Of a stretch of 64,000 nucleotides of DNA, positions 35,702 through 43,941 are shown piece after piece. The notes beneath the pieces were generated by a model. The model searched no databases, had not been told where the DNA came from, and saw only the letters and a list, made by a program, of their open reading frames with translations. The DNA comes from Rhodospirillales bacterium 24-66-33. Lineage in GTDB: Bacteria > Pseudomonadota > Alphaproteobacteria > Reyranellales > Reyranellaceae. The translations under genes were made by a program, and so were the position numbers. The number at the start of each line of letters is the position of its first letter. The stretch's first letter is position 1. Location: assembly GCA_002281855.1 (NCBI GenBank), contig NCHQ01000005.1:1-64000 (forward strand), read 5' to 3'.

Positions 35702-37213
35702 CTATGCCCGGCGGATCGATGTTGGCGTACGCAGCAAGGCGATCAGCGGCAGGCCGATGAAGCCGATTACCGCCATGAGCTGGAAGTTGTTGAGAAAGGC
35801 GATCATCAACCCCTGTCGAGCCAGTTCGAGATCGAGCATCGCAATCCCGGCCACGCCGGAAGGTAACCACGGCATGCTCGCTCCGGGGTCGTGGAACCAG
35901 GTCGAATATGCGGTGAGGCGCTCGCCGAGCTCGCCGCGGTTGACCACCGCGAAATGCTCGAGCATGCCAACCGAAATCGCGATACCGATACTGCCTCCGA
36001 AGTTGCGGAAGAGGCTGTAAAGCCCGGTCGCCTGGAGGCGTAGTTGACCAGGAAGGGTGATAAAGGCCAGCGCGCTGCTGCTCGCGAAAACGAAACCAAG
36101 TCCACCTCCTTGCAGCAGGCCTGTCCACGTCACCGACCAGTCGTCAACGTTCATGTCGAATCCCGACGTCTCCCACATTGAGATCATGGCCATGCTCATG
36201 CCAAGCGACATCAGTATTCTGGCATCGATGCGCCCAGACATGCGGCCTGCGATGATCATGGTGACCATCATGCCGACCCCCCGTGGCGCGAGCAGAATTC
36301 CCGTATCCAGGACCGTCATGCCGCGCAACTGCTGGAGGAACAGGGGGAGCAATACCATGCTACCGAGAAACACCATTCCGACCACCAGCATGAGCGTAGT
36401 GCAAAGTGTAAAATTGAGGTCCTTGAAAACCTTGAGAGAAACCAGCGAATTCTCGGACGTAGCCAGGTGGACGATGAAAACGTAGAACGCCGCAGCGGCA
36501 ATCGAGGCTTCGACGACGGTCTCTTCCGATTCGAACCAGCCATTTCTCTCGCCGCGATCGAGAAACAGCTGGAGCGCCCCCACTGCGATCGCGAATGCCA
36601 CGAATCCGAACCAGTCGAAGCGAGCCGGCTTCTTCGGCGATTCGCCGAGAAAAACCGTGATACCGAGAAACGCCAGGGCTCCCAGCGGCAGGTTGATGTA
36701 GAACACCCAGCGCCAGCTGTAGGAATCGGTCAACCAGCCGCCGATGATGGGACCCAGCACGGGCCCCACCATCACGCCCACCCCCCAGATTGACATCGCC
36801 GAAGCATGCCGTTCGGGCGGGTACGTATCGAGCAATATTGCCTGCGAGAGTGGCACCATCGCGGCGCCACATGCGCCCTGCAAGACGCGATAGACGACCA
36901 TTTCCGGTAGCGACCCGGCAGCGCCGCAGGCCATAGAGCTTATCGTGAACCCGCAGATGCAGCTGAGAAAGACGCGGCGCCGGCCGAACCTTTGTGCCAG
37001 AAAGCCGATCGGCAGCGTCATGATCGCCATTGCCGCCACGAACGAAGTCACTGTCCACGACACCTGATCGCGAGTCGCGTTCAGACTTCCCTGCATGTGT
37101 GGCAGCGCGACGTTGGCAATCGTGCTATCAAGGGCATAGATGGTTGTCGCGAGCATGACCGATGCCGTGATGCCGGCCCGGCTGACGTGCGGTCCAGGGG
37201 CCGCGTCTTTCAC
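35702..37213 (-). CDS. emrB: MFS drug:H+ antiporter, EmrB/QacA (DHA2, 14-TM) family
   Basis: This inner-membrane transporter has 503 residues. The N-terminal LDSTIANVALPHM is the DHA2 motif; QRFGRRRVFLSC is the loop 2-3 motif A; GVGVMVGPVLGPIIGGWLTD is antiporter motif C. Its ATG overlaps the emrA stop by 4 bp. With the MFP it forms a tripartite pump needing an outer-membrane factor, which is not in the window. The MarR gene at the front of the operon suggests induction by a toxic phenolic or aromatic compound. Confidence 0.93.
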   Translation of the reverse strand: MKDAAPGPHVSRAGITASVMLATTIYALDSTIANVALPHMQGSLNATRDQVSWTVTSFVAAMAIMTLPIGFLAQRFGRRRVFLSCICGFTISSMACGAAGSLPEMVVYRVLQGACGAAMVPLSQAILLDTYPPERHASAMSIWGVGVMVGPVLGPIIGGWLTDSYSWRWVFYINLPLGALAFLGITVFLGESPKKPARFDWFGFVAFAIAVGALQLFLDRGERNGWFESEETVVEASIAAAAFYVFIVHLATSENSLVSLKVFKDLNFTLCTTLMLVVGMVFLGSMVLLPLFLQQLRGMTVLDTGILLAPRGVGMMVTMIIAGRMSGRIDARILMSLGMSMAMISMWETSGFDMNVDDWSVTWTGLLQGGGLGFVFASSSALAFITLPGQLRLQATGLYSLFRNFGGSIGIAISVGMLEHFAVVNRGELGERLTAYSTWFHDPGASMPWLPSGVAGIAMLDLELARQGLMIAFLNNFQLMAVIGFIGLPLIALLRTPTSIRRA

Positions 37214-38316
37214 TCACTGCCATCCGCACGCCCTATTGCTCGGGCAACCAGATTAGGCAAAGGACGATTATACCCGGTGTCGATCGTTACTTGCGCGCTC
37301 ATACCTGCCCGCAACGACGGAAGCGAGCGTGTTTCCAGAAGTCGGATACGAACAGGAATCCGCTGAACGATCTTGACCCAGTTGCCGCTGGCATTCTGAG
37401 GTGGAATGAGGGCGAATTCCGCTCCCGTCGCAGCTCCAATGCTATGAACCTCGGCTGACAGCTTGACGCCGGAGAAGGTGTCGACGGTCGCTTCTACGCG
37501 CTGCCCGGCCACGACGCGGGTGAGATCTGTTTCCTTGAAGTTCGCTTCGATCCACTTCTCGCTCATCGAGATAACCGAGAACAGCGAAATTCCGGGGCGG
37601 ATATGGTCCCCAGGCCGAATTGAATCGACTCGCGACACGATGCCGTCGACCGGCGAGAATATCTTCGTGCGCTGCAGCGCAACCCGTGCCTCGTCTATCA
37701 TGGCCTGAGCTTGCTTGACGGATGGATGTTCATCGGCGGGAGCTTGCTCGTCGCCGCCAAGTTCTACAACCAGGCGCCCGATCTCCTGTCGAACGATCGC
37801 CATCTGTTGACGGGCGCCGTCCATCCGGTTCTTGGCTTCGTCGAGCTTGGCTGCGCTAACGACGCTTCTTGCGGCAAGCGTCGCGCCACGATCGTGTTCG
37901 CGCTCAGCATAGCTCGCCATGATAGTCGCCAGTTCCAGTTCCGCGCGCTTTTGCCGGATTTGGGCGCGCAAGGAATCGAGTCGAGCGATCACGGACGCGC
38001 GCTCGGCCTCAGCTCGCGACAATGCAATCCGGTATAGTTCATCGTCTATTGCCAGAAGCGGCTGCCCCGCGCGGACGGCTTCATTCTCGCCCACGAGCAC
38101 AGAGGCGATTCGTCCCGAAACCTCGGCCGAGATGGTCGTCTTTGCCGCTCTTACATAGGCATTGTCGGTCGAAACGTAGCGCGCGCCGTAGATGTACCAG
38201 TATCCGCCGCCTCCTAAGCCGACCAAAGGTACCAGCGCGAGGAGAAGGACCCGGGTCCGGCTTCGCGAAAGTCTGCGAGGACGGATCGCTATCGTCGGGG
38301 GCGGGTCGTCGCTCAT
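37210..38316 (-). CDS. emrA: HlyD/EmrA-type membrane fusion protein
   Basis: The 368-residue periplasmic adaptor has one N-terminal membrane segment (RTRVLLLALVPLVGLGGGGY), lipoyl-like halves (VSTDNAYVRAAKTTISAEVS and KIFSPVDGIVSRVDSIRPGD), a long coiled-coil hairpin (SRAEAERASVIARL onward) and a beta-barrel end. Overlaps of 4 bp with both marR and emrB show one operon. Confidence 0.93.
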   Translation of the reverse strand: MSDDPPPTIAIRPRRLSRSRTRVLLLALVPLVGLGGGGYWYIYGARYVSTDNAYVRAAKTTISAEVSGRIASVLVGENEAVRAGQPLLAIDDELYRIALSRAEAERASVIARLDSLRAQIRQKRAELELATIMASYAEREHDRGATLAARSVVSAAKLDEAKNRMDGARQQMAIVRQEIGRLVVELGGDEQAPADEHPSVKQAQAMIDEARVALQRTKIFSPVDGIVSRVDSIRPGDHIRPGISLFSVISMSEKWIEANFKETDLTRVVAGQRVEATVDTFSGVKLSAEVHSIGAATGAEFALIPPQNASGNWVKIVQRIPVRIRLLETRSLPSLRAGMSAQVTIDTGYNRPLPNLVARAIGRADGSE

Positions 38317-38813
38317 TCTGGCTGCGGCTGTCCCGCCGGTCGATGGCCGTCCCTGCTGGCCTTTGACATGTTGAGGCGAGCGACCGCAAGCGCTCTCAGC
38401 AGCGTCGATCGTTCCTCCGGGCGAAGGCCGGTCATCGCAAGCTCACGGGTCTCTCTCGCCAAATGTTCCATGCGGGCGATCAGCGGCCGGGCCTTGCGCG
38501 TGGCAAACAGACGCCACGCGCGCCGGTCCTGTGCGTCCGCACGACGCTCGATCAATTCCGAACGCACGAGGCCGTCCAGTACGCGGCTGACAGAGATCGG
38601 CCGCATTTCTATGATCTCGGCGAGATCGGCAGCGCGTAATCCTGGCTTGCGTGCTACGTGCACGAGAAGGCGCCAGCTCGATTGCCCCAACCCGCTCCAT
38701 GCCATCTGGGCGGCGAAGTGGCGACGCATCAGTCGCGCCACGTCGTAGACCAGCATGCCCATGGTTTGGGTGGGATCATCCGGCTCGGCAGCAAGCATCG
38801 GCGACGATATCAT
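38313..38813 (-). CDS. MarR-family transcriptional regulator
   Basis: The 166 residues have a winged helix-turn-helix: GQSSWRLLVHVARKPGLRAA, DLAEIIEMRPISVSRVLDGL, then VRSELIERRADAQDRRAW as the wing. ATG 38813 is chosen (MISSPMLAAEPDD); the frame is open further upstream but lacks family features. First gene of marR-emrA-emrB. A dyad in the promoter is described separately. Confidence 0.92.
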   Translation of the reverse strand: MISSPMLAAEPDDPTQTMGMLVYDVARLMRRHFAAQMAWSGLGQSSWRLLVHVARKPGLRAADLAEIIEMRPISVSRVLDGLVRSELIERRADAQDRRAWRLFATRKARPLIARMEHLARETRELAMTGLRPEERSTLLRALAVARLNMSKASRDGHRPAGQPQPE

Positions 38814-38817
38814 TAGT

Positions 38818-38836
38818 AAGTAAGTTAAGCTTATTT
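38818..38836. promoter_or_regulatory. Candidate MarR operator upstream of marR-emrAB
   Basis: AAGTAAGTTAAGCTTATTT is an inverted repeat with arms AAGTAAG and CTTATTT (six of seven pairing) and a 5-bp centre. It starts 5 bp upstream of the marR ATG. Position and size fit autorepression by MarR. It is unlike the 18-bp dyad of the catabolic promoters. Confidence 0.55.
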
Positions 38837-38949
38837 GTTTGCGAACGCAAGTCGATAGGACGGAAAGAGTCTCGACGCGTTGATCGAGAGCGGCGCTGTC
38901 AGATGCGCAGGAGCGGCGCCTTGCGAATCGCGCGCGTTCGCAGAGCGTC

Positions 38950-39272
38950 AACCAGCGGGCTGCCGCCGCGGCGCTCTACCAGCAAGCAAAGGTATTTCGT
39001 CTTAAAGGGGAGTTCGTGGCGGCCGAGGAGGCGTATCGAGGCCCGAGCCAGCCGCGCTTGGAACCCCAACCGGGCTTGGCGCTGTTGCGCTTCGTACAGG
39101 GACGCTCCGACGAGGCCACCGCCGCCATTCGTCGCGTCGCAAGCACGATGGTTGGCCGGTTGAAAGCGCCTGCCGAGAGCTGGAGGATATTGCCCGGAGC
39201 TTCGATACGGGGATGCCAGGCGCGATTGCCGCGCAGGCGTGCGGAGCGGTAGTCCTCGCCGAAGCCGAGTAA
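38950..39272 (+). pseudogene. Remnant of the TPR region of a LuxR-type regulator
   Basis: A plus-strand frame reads QRAAAAALYQQAKVFRLKGE, FVAAEEAYRGPSQP, LEPQPGLALLRFVQGRSDEA and TAAIRRVAST, typical of the tetratricopeptide part of large LuxR regulators. After a frame change it continues ESACRELEDIARSFDTGM to a TAA at 39270-39272. N-terminal and DNA-binding parts are absent and several indels occur, so this is a fossil, not a gene. Confidence 0.7.
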
Positions 39273-39414
39273 ACGCGCTACCCCGCGACCCGGCGGCCAT
39301 CAGGACGGAAAGTCTCAGTTCATAACTACTCTCCCAACTTGTTACGTCGATTGACCCGTCATTCGACGGAGTCCGCTTCCTCTCAATGAACGGATCAACC
39401 AGACTCTCATCAGC

Positions 39415-39506
39415 GCTTCAGCTTCGGCGATGGTGCGATTGATGGTACGAAACTTCTGGCCGACCTTGAGGTCAGTTCAGAACAGTTCGAGGCAGACGTG
39501 GTCCAT
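39415..39506 (-). pseudogene. Broken 5' end of a second MaoC-like gene
   Basis: From ATG 39506 the minus strand reads [19 protein letters not shown] then TINRTIAEAEA, clearly the same start as the MaoC gene at 35124. A TGA occurs where the other copy has Trp. Similarity ends near 39415 and also covers about 50 bp upstream of the ATG. An IS256 copy then separates it from its operator (site E). Confidence 0.82.
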
Positions 39507-39550
39507 GCCATCTCCCAGATGGCGCAGCAAGGCTCGCGGCGACGGTTACC

Positions 39551-40660
39551 TTGACTCTCTCAGAGTGGATCGGGGCGCTGACCGGAGCGGCCCATGGCGA
39601 GAAGAGCCCGAACCGGCTGGCGCAGCGCAACGGCTATCGCGACCGCGACTGGGAGACCCGGGCGGGTACGGTCGAGCTGCGCATCCCGAAGTTACGCAAG
39701 GGCAGCTACTTCCCGGGCTTCCTGGAACCGCGCCGAATGGCCGAGAAGGCGCTCACCGCCGTCATCCAGGAGGCCTACATCCAAGGCATCTCGACCCGTT
39801 CTGTCGACGAGCTGGTCAAGGCGATGGGCATGAGCGGCATCTCCAAGAGCCAGGTCTCACGGCTGTGCGAGGAGATTGACCAGCGGGTGAAGGCCTTCCT
39901 CGACCGGCCGATCGAAGGGGATTGGCCGTATCTGTGGATCGACGCGACCTACGTGAAGGTCCGCCAGGCCGGCCGCATCGTCTCGGTCGCCGTCATCGTG
40001 GCCGTCGGGGTCAATGCCGATGGCCGGCGCGAGGTGCTGGGTATGGATATCGGCCCGTCCGAGGCCGAGACCTTCTGGACCGCCTTCCTGCGCAAGCTCG
40101 CCCGCCGTGGGTTACGCGGCGTCAAGCTCGTCGTCTCCGACGCCCACGAGGGTATCAAGGCCGCCATCTCCCGGATCTTCACCGCCACCTGGCAGCGCTG
40201 TCGCGTTCACTTCATGCGCAACGCCCTGGCGCATGCCGGCAGGAGTGGCCGGCGTGTCGTCTCTGCGTTCATCGCAACAGCCTTCGCCCAGGACGACGCC
40301 GAGCAGGCCAAGGCCCAATGGCGCCGTGTCGCCGATCAACTAAGACCGAAAGTCCCCAAGCTTGCTGCCTTGATGGATCAGGCCGAGCCCGACGTGCTGG
40401 CCTACATGAGCTTCCCGCCCCAGCACCGCACCAAGCTGCACAGCACCAATCCGCTGGAGCGATTGAATGGCGAGATCAAGCGACGCACCGAGGTCGTCGG
40501 CATCTTCCCCAACGAAGCCGCCATCACCCGCCTCGTCGGAGCCATTCTGCTCGAACAGAACGACGAGTGGGCCGTCCAGCGCGCCCGCTACATCACGCTG
40601 GAAAGTATCTCACCCGTCGGCAATGATCCCATTGTCGGCCTGCCCATCGCGGCTGACTGA
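39551..40660 (+). CDS. tnpA: IS256-family transposase, N-terminally truncated
   Basis: The 369 residues include [40 protein letters not shown], the DDE acids in [13 protein letters not shown] and [11 protein letters not shown], and [16 protein letters not shown] (third acid). Relatives begin about 35-45 residues earlier, and the same family at 60.9 kb keeps that start (MTADMMDLHTLVE). Here the frame begins from a TTG in the maoC-like upstream DNA, so the native start was lost. It is inserted between the maoC fragment and its operator site E. Confidence 0.88.
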   Translation: MTLSEWIGALTGAAHGEKSPNRLAQRNGYRDRDWETRAGTVELRIPKLRKGSYFPGFLEPRRMAEKALTAVIQEAYIQGISTRSVDELVKAMGMSGISKSQVSRLCEEIDQRVKAFLDRPIEGDWPYLWIDATYVKVRQAGRIVSVAVIVAVGVNADGRREVLGMDIGPSEAETFWTAFLRKLARRGLRGVKLVVSDAHEGIKAAISRIFTATWQRCRVHFMRNALAHAGRSGRRVVSAFIATAFAQDDAEQAKAQWRRVADQLRPKVPKLAALMDQAEPDVLAYMSFPPQHRTKLHSTNPLERLNGEIKRRTEVVGIFPNEAAITRLVGAILLEQNDEWAVQRARYITLESISPVGNDPIVGLPIAAD

Positions 40661-41009
40661 CCGATCCGGCTCCGGCTCGGAATCGTCGTACTGGCTGAAC
40701 GTCAGATACACCACGCCTCGGGGCACGATCGCCGCGCATCGCCGCGCGGCATATTCTAATGTAAAGTCGAATTCGGCGGTAATGATTTCGTATGCGCACG
40801 GAACCAGAATTGAATGTTGCGCACGCGGAAATTCTAATGGATGTTCAATAACAAGCAGAGCAGACTAGTGCTGGAGGGAGCGACGGCCAAGTTGCGCGAG
40901 AAATCCGGTTTCGAGGAAATTCTAGCTCGGATTGAACGCGGCCCGTTCATGGTGGTCCCAGCCCATCGTCAAGCATTGCCAATGCGGCAAACCTTGGCGG
41001 TCTTAGAAG
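40661..41009. other. Non-coding region carrying stranded operators
   Basis: This is 349 bp. From about 40743 it resembles the region upstream of the intact MaoC gene (GGCATATTCTAATG against GGCATGTTCTAATG). It holds operator site E (40754-40771), and a weaker look-alike TTCTAATGGATGTTCAAT at 40832-40849. A frame from ATG 40841 (MFNNKQSRLVLEGATAKLRE) is not recognised. Confidence 0.55.
40754..40771. promoter_or_regulatory. Candidate operator (site E), stranded by IS256
   Basis: TTCTAATGTAAAGTCGAA matches the dyad in nearly all arm positions. It is orthologous in position to site D but now lies more than 1.2 kb from the maoC fragment because IS256 sits between. Confidence 0.62.
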
Positions 41010-41177
41010 ACGTTCATGCTCTTCACCAAGGTCGACTCCTGGTTCATGGGTATCAACACGAACGTGCCAGGCAAGCAGAAGCGCACCTTCCTATTGTACT
41101 CGGGGGGTGCCCCAGCTTACCGCGAGAAATGCGACGAGGTGACTGCGCGAGGCTACGAAGGGTTCATCCTGACATAA
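41010..41177 (+). pseudogene. C-terminal fragment of a Baeyer-Villiger monooxygenase
   Basis: The frame reads TFMLFTKVDSWFMGINTNVP, GKQKRTFLLYSGGAPAYREK and CDEVTARGYEGFILT before a TAA. These are the last 55 residues of cyclohexanone-monooxygenase-like enzymes (DSWYMG...NVPGKxR, YREKCDEVAANGYEGF). The rest of the gene is missing. It is a different subtype from the intact enzyme at 49290, which ends in another way. Confidence 0.78.
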
Positions 41178-41242
41178 GCCCGCATACCCGGATGAACCTC
41201 CCGAACTTGATCGCGCTGATTCCAATTGAGCTATAAGATTCG

Positions 41243-42472
41243 GTGTCATATCTCATTGGATCGTTGATGGCGCGACCAGCAGGTGAATCGTATTCCGATG
41301 CTCTCCGGCTGGATTTCGACCGCCGCCTCAAGCTGGAGTTCCACGGTTCCAGCGTCACCTCCGATGCCGGACTGCTGGCCTATCGCGAGTTCGATGACGC
41401 ACTCGGCCTGATGGCCATCACGGAGCAACATCTGGTTGACGGCCGCACGGGGCGGAACGGTCGGCATGATCTTGTCGGCATGTTGCGCCAGTCGGTGTTC
41501 GGTCGTCTTGCCGGATACGAGGACGTCAAACGACGCCGACCGGCTGGGGCGTGATCCTGCGATGCGCTGGATCGTCGGCGGCAAGGCTGTCGAGCACGAA
41601 GCGGCTTCGACCAGTCTGATGGGGCGGTTCGAGGCCGAGTGGCTGGCGAGCGACGAGAACCTCGCCGCGCTCATCGATCTGCCGGGGCGGTGGATCGACC
41701 GCGTTCGTGGCCGCGGCTCGCCAGAGACCATCGTGCTTGATATGGATTCGAGCGTCAGTCCGACCCATGGCGAACAGGAAGGTACAGCCTACAACGGCCA
41801 CTTCGCCTGTACCTGCTATCATCCGCTGTTCGTGTTCAACCAGTTCGGCGCCCTCGAACGCTGTGCGCTGCGCCCGGGCAAAGTCCCTTCGGCGAACGGC
41901 TGGAAGAGTGTGCTCGAACCGGTCGTGGCCCGTTACTGGGAGCGCGGCCTCCGCCGCTACTTCCGCGACGATGCCGCCTTCGCCAACCCCGAGGTCTACG
42001 AGTTCCTGGAGGCCGAAGACTATAAGTACGCGATCCGGCTGCCCGCCAACCACATCCTGCAGGACAAGATCAGCTATCTGCTGAAACGCCCGGTCGGGCG
42101 TCCGCCGCATCATGTGCGTCAGTACTACGCCAACTTCCGCGTCGGCTTCATCGTGACGAACATGAGCCGCCCGGGCAAGAACGCGATCGTGTGGACGCGG
42201 CTGTCATGCTGCGCGTTCGCCGCCAACGCGGTACGTCTTCAGTTACACGCCTTAGTCTACACGCTGGCCTTCATGCGGACGCTGGCCCTGCCCGAGGCGG
42301 TCGCGCAGTGGTCGCTGACCACTCTGTGCGAGAAGCTGATCAAGATCGGGGGCCAAGGTCGTGCGGCACGACCCGCCGTCTTCCAGATGGCCGAGGTCGC
42401 AGTGCCGAAGCAACTGTTGAGGACATCCTGCGGCTGATCGAAGGACTGCGACCAGGACCGGCCCCAGCGTAG
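41243..42472 (+). pseudogene. tnpA: IS1380-family transposase, frameshifted and internally deleted
   Basis: The start reads ARPAGESYSDALRLDFDRRL, LEFHGSSVTSDAGLLAYREF, typical of IS1380. One extra A near 41528 breaks EDVNDADRL. The second frame holds VLDMDSSVSPTHGEQEGTAY and RADAAFANPEVYEFLEAE-like segments. Between VTNMSRP and GKNAIVWTRLSC the family normally has an Asn-Arg-Gly-Glu-Trp-rich region, which is deleted here. Paired compensating slips near 42350 and a lost base near 42417 follow. It ends LIEGLRPGPAPA at 42472. Confidence 0.85.
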
Positions 42473-42759
42473 GGCTGGGACGGTCGGACGCGTCAACACC
42501 ACGGGAGGAGTGTGTCCGGATGACGGGGAAAAGGGTGAAGTGGTGATCAAACGCCGTTTTGGGCGTCGGGTGCCGCGAAAACGCCCCGAAGCATGGCTCA
42601 GCCCGCCTGCGGCTTGAGGGGACCTCGCCGCGTGCTACAGTCAAGGCTGCTTCGGAGGTCATCTGTGGAATGTTGGCTGAGTTCGTATAGTGCCATGGCG
42701 GCTCCCCCTCGGTCGAAAGGGGGACGTTAAAGCCGGGCGACAGGGAAGGGAATGAGTCA
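42473..42759. other. Promoter region of the RND efflux operon
   Basis: This is 287 bp after the IS1380 remnant. The left part probably still belongs to the IS end (AAACGCCGTTTTGGGCGT and GAAAACGCCCC form a small repeat). The ribosome site GGGAAGGGA precedes 42760. No regulator gene is adjacent. Confidence 0.45.
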
Positions 42760-43941
42760 ATGATAGCGCGCTGGACGGGGCGTATCGTTGCGATCGCCGT
42801 CGTCGTCGCGATCGTGGGCGCCGCGGTCTTCTGGTGGAACCGGCCCAAGCCTGCGCCGGCGGCCACGGCACCACCGACGCCACAGGTCGGCGTGGTCGAG
42901 GTGAAGGCCGCCGACGTGGCGCTCCCGCTCGACTTTTCCGGCCGCGTCGCAGGCTTTCGCGTCGTCGAGATCCGCGCCCAGGTGAGCGGCGTGCTGCTGA
43001 AGCGCGAGTACCAGGAAGGCGCCGTCGTCGATGTCGGCCAGGTCCTGTTCCGGATCGATCCGCGCACCTATGAGGCGGCGCTGGCCCGGGCCAACGCCCA
43101 GGCGGCCCAGGCCAGGGCGACGGCGATCCAGGCCGAGGAGAATTTCAAACGCCAGGAGGGCCTGGCGGCGCAGAGGGTCGCCACGCAAAAGGCCTACGAG
43201 GACGCGGTCGCCGTCCGCGACCAGGCGCGTGCGGCGGTGCTGTCGACCGAGGCCGACGTGCTGACGGCCAAGCTCAACATCGAATTCACCACCATCAAGG
43301 CGCCGGCGAAGGGGCCGACCAGCCTGGTGTCGCCGGCCGAGGGCACGCTGATCCAGGCGCAGCAGACCCTGCTCACCACCATCACCCAGCTCGACCCGGC
43401 CTACGTCAACTTCACCTTCACCGACTCCGAGCTGCGCCGGCTGCAGGAGATCGACAAGTCGCCGGAGGAGCTATTCGATTCCAAGAACGTCAAGGTCGAG
43501 CTGCAGTTCGGCGACGGCGCGGTCTACCCGCTGGCCGGCACGGTCGACTCGCGCTCGCGCACCGTCGATCCGCGCACCGGCACCATCCTGACGCGCGCCA
43601 TCTTCCCCAACCGTGACGGTGCCCTGCTGCCCGGCCAGTTCATGCGCGTGAAGATGACGGGCATCGTCATGCCCAACGCCATCGTGATCCCCAAGGTCGC
43701 CATCTCCCAGGGGCCGCTCGGGCCGTTCGTCTATGTCATCGAGAAGGATAACGTGGCGCGGGCGCGGCAGATCCGCATTTACCGCGAGCTGCCCGGCGGC
43801 TACATCGTGCGCAAGGGCCTGGCGGCGGGCGACCGCATCGTGGTCGACGGCGTGATCCGCGTGCGGCCGGGCAACGTCGTCAACCCGGTGCCGTTCAAGC
43901 CTTCCGCCGAGGCGCCGCCCGCCGAGGCCGGTAAGCAATGA
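42760..43941 (+). CDS. RND efflux periplasmic adaptor (AcrA/MexA family)
   Basis: The protein has 393 residues. An N-terminal membrane segment ([18 protein letters not shown]) replaces the lipoprotein Cys of AcrA. The lipoyl halves ([20 protein letters not shown] and [20 protein letters not shown]) enclose an alpha hairpin; the beta-barrel and membrane-proximal domains follow ([20 protein letters not shown]). Its stop overlaps the permease ATG (ATGA). Confidence 0.93.
   Translation: MIARWTGRIVAIAVVVAIVGAAVFWWNRPKPAPAATAPPTPQVGVVEVKAADVALPLDFSGRVAGFRVVEIRAQVSGVLLKREYQEGAVVDVGQVLFRIDPRTYEAALARANAQAAQARATAIQAEENFKRQEGLAAQRVATQKAYEDAVAVRDQARAAVLSTEADVLTAKLNIEFTTIKAPAKGPTSLVSPAEGTLIQAQQTLLTTITQLDPAYVNFTFTDSELRRLQEIDKSPEELFDSKNVKVELQFGDGAVYPLAGTVDSRSRTVDPRTGTILTRAIFPNRDGALLPGQFMRVKMTGIVMPNAIVIPKVAISQGPLGPFVYVIEKDNVARARQIRIYRELPGGYIVRKGLAAGDRIVVDGVIRVRPGNVVNPVPFKPSAEAPPAEAGKQ

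Noticed and set aside
40832..40849. TTCTAATGGATGTTCAAT as an eighth operator
   Set aside because: The left arm is perfect but the right arm matches only partly; kept only as a weak look-alike in the region description.
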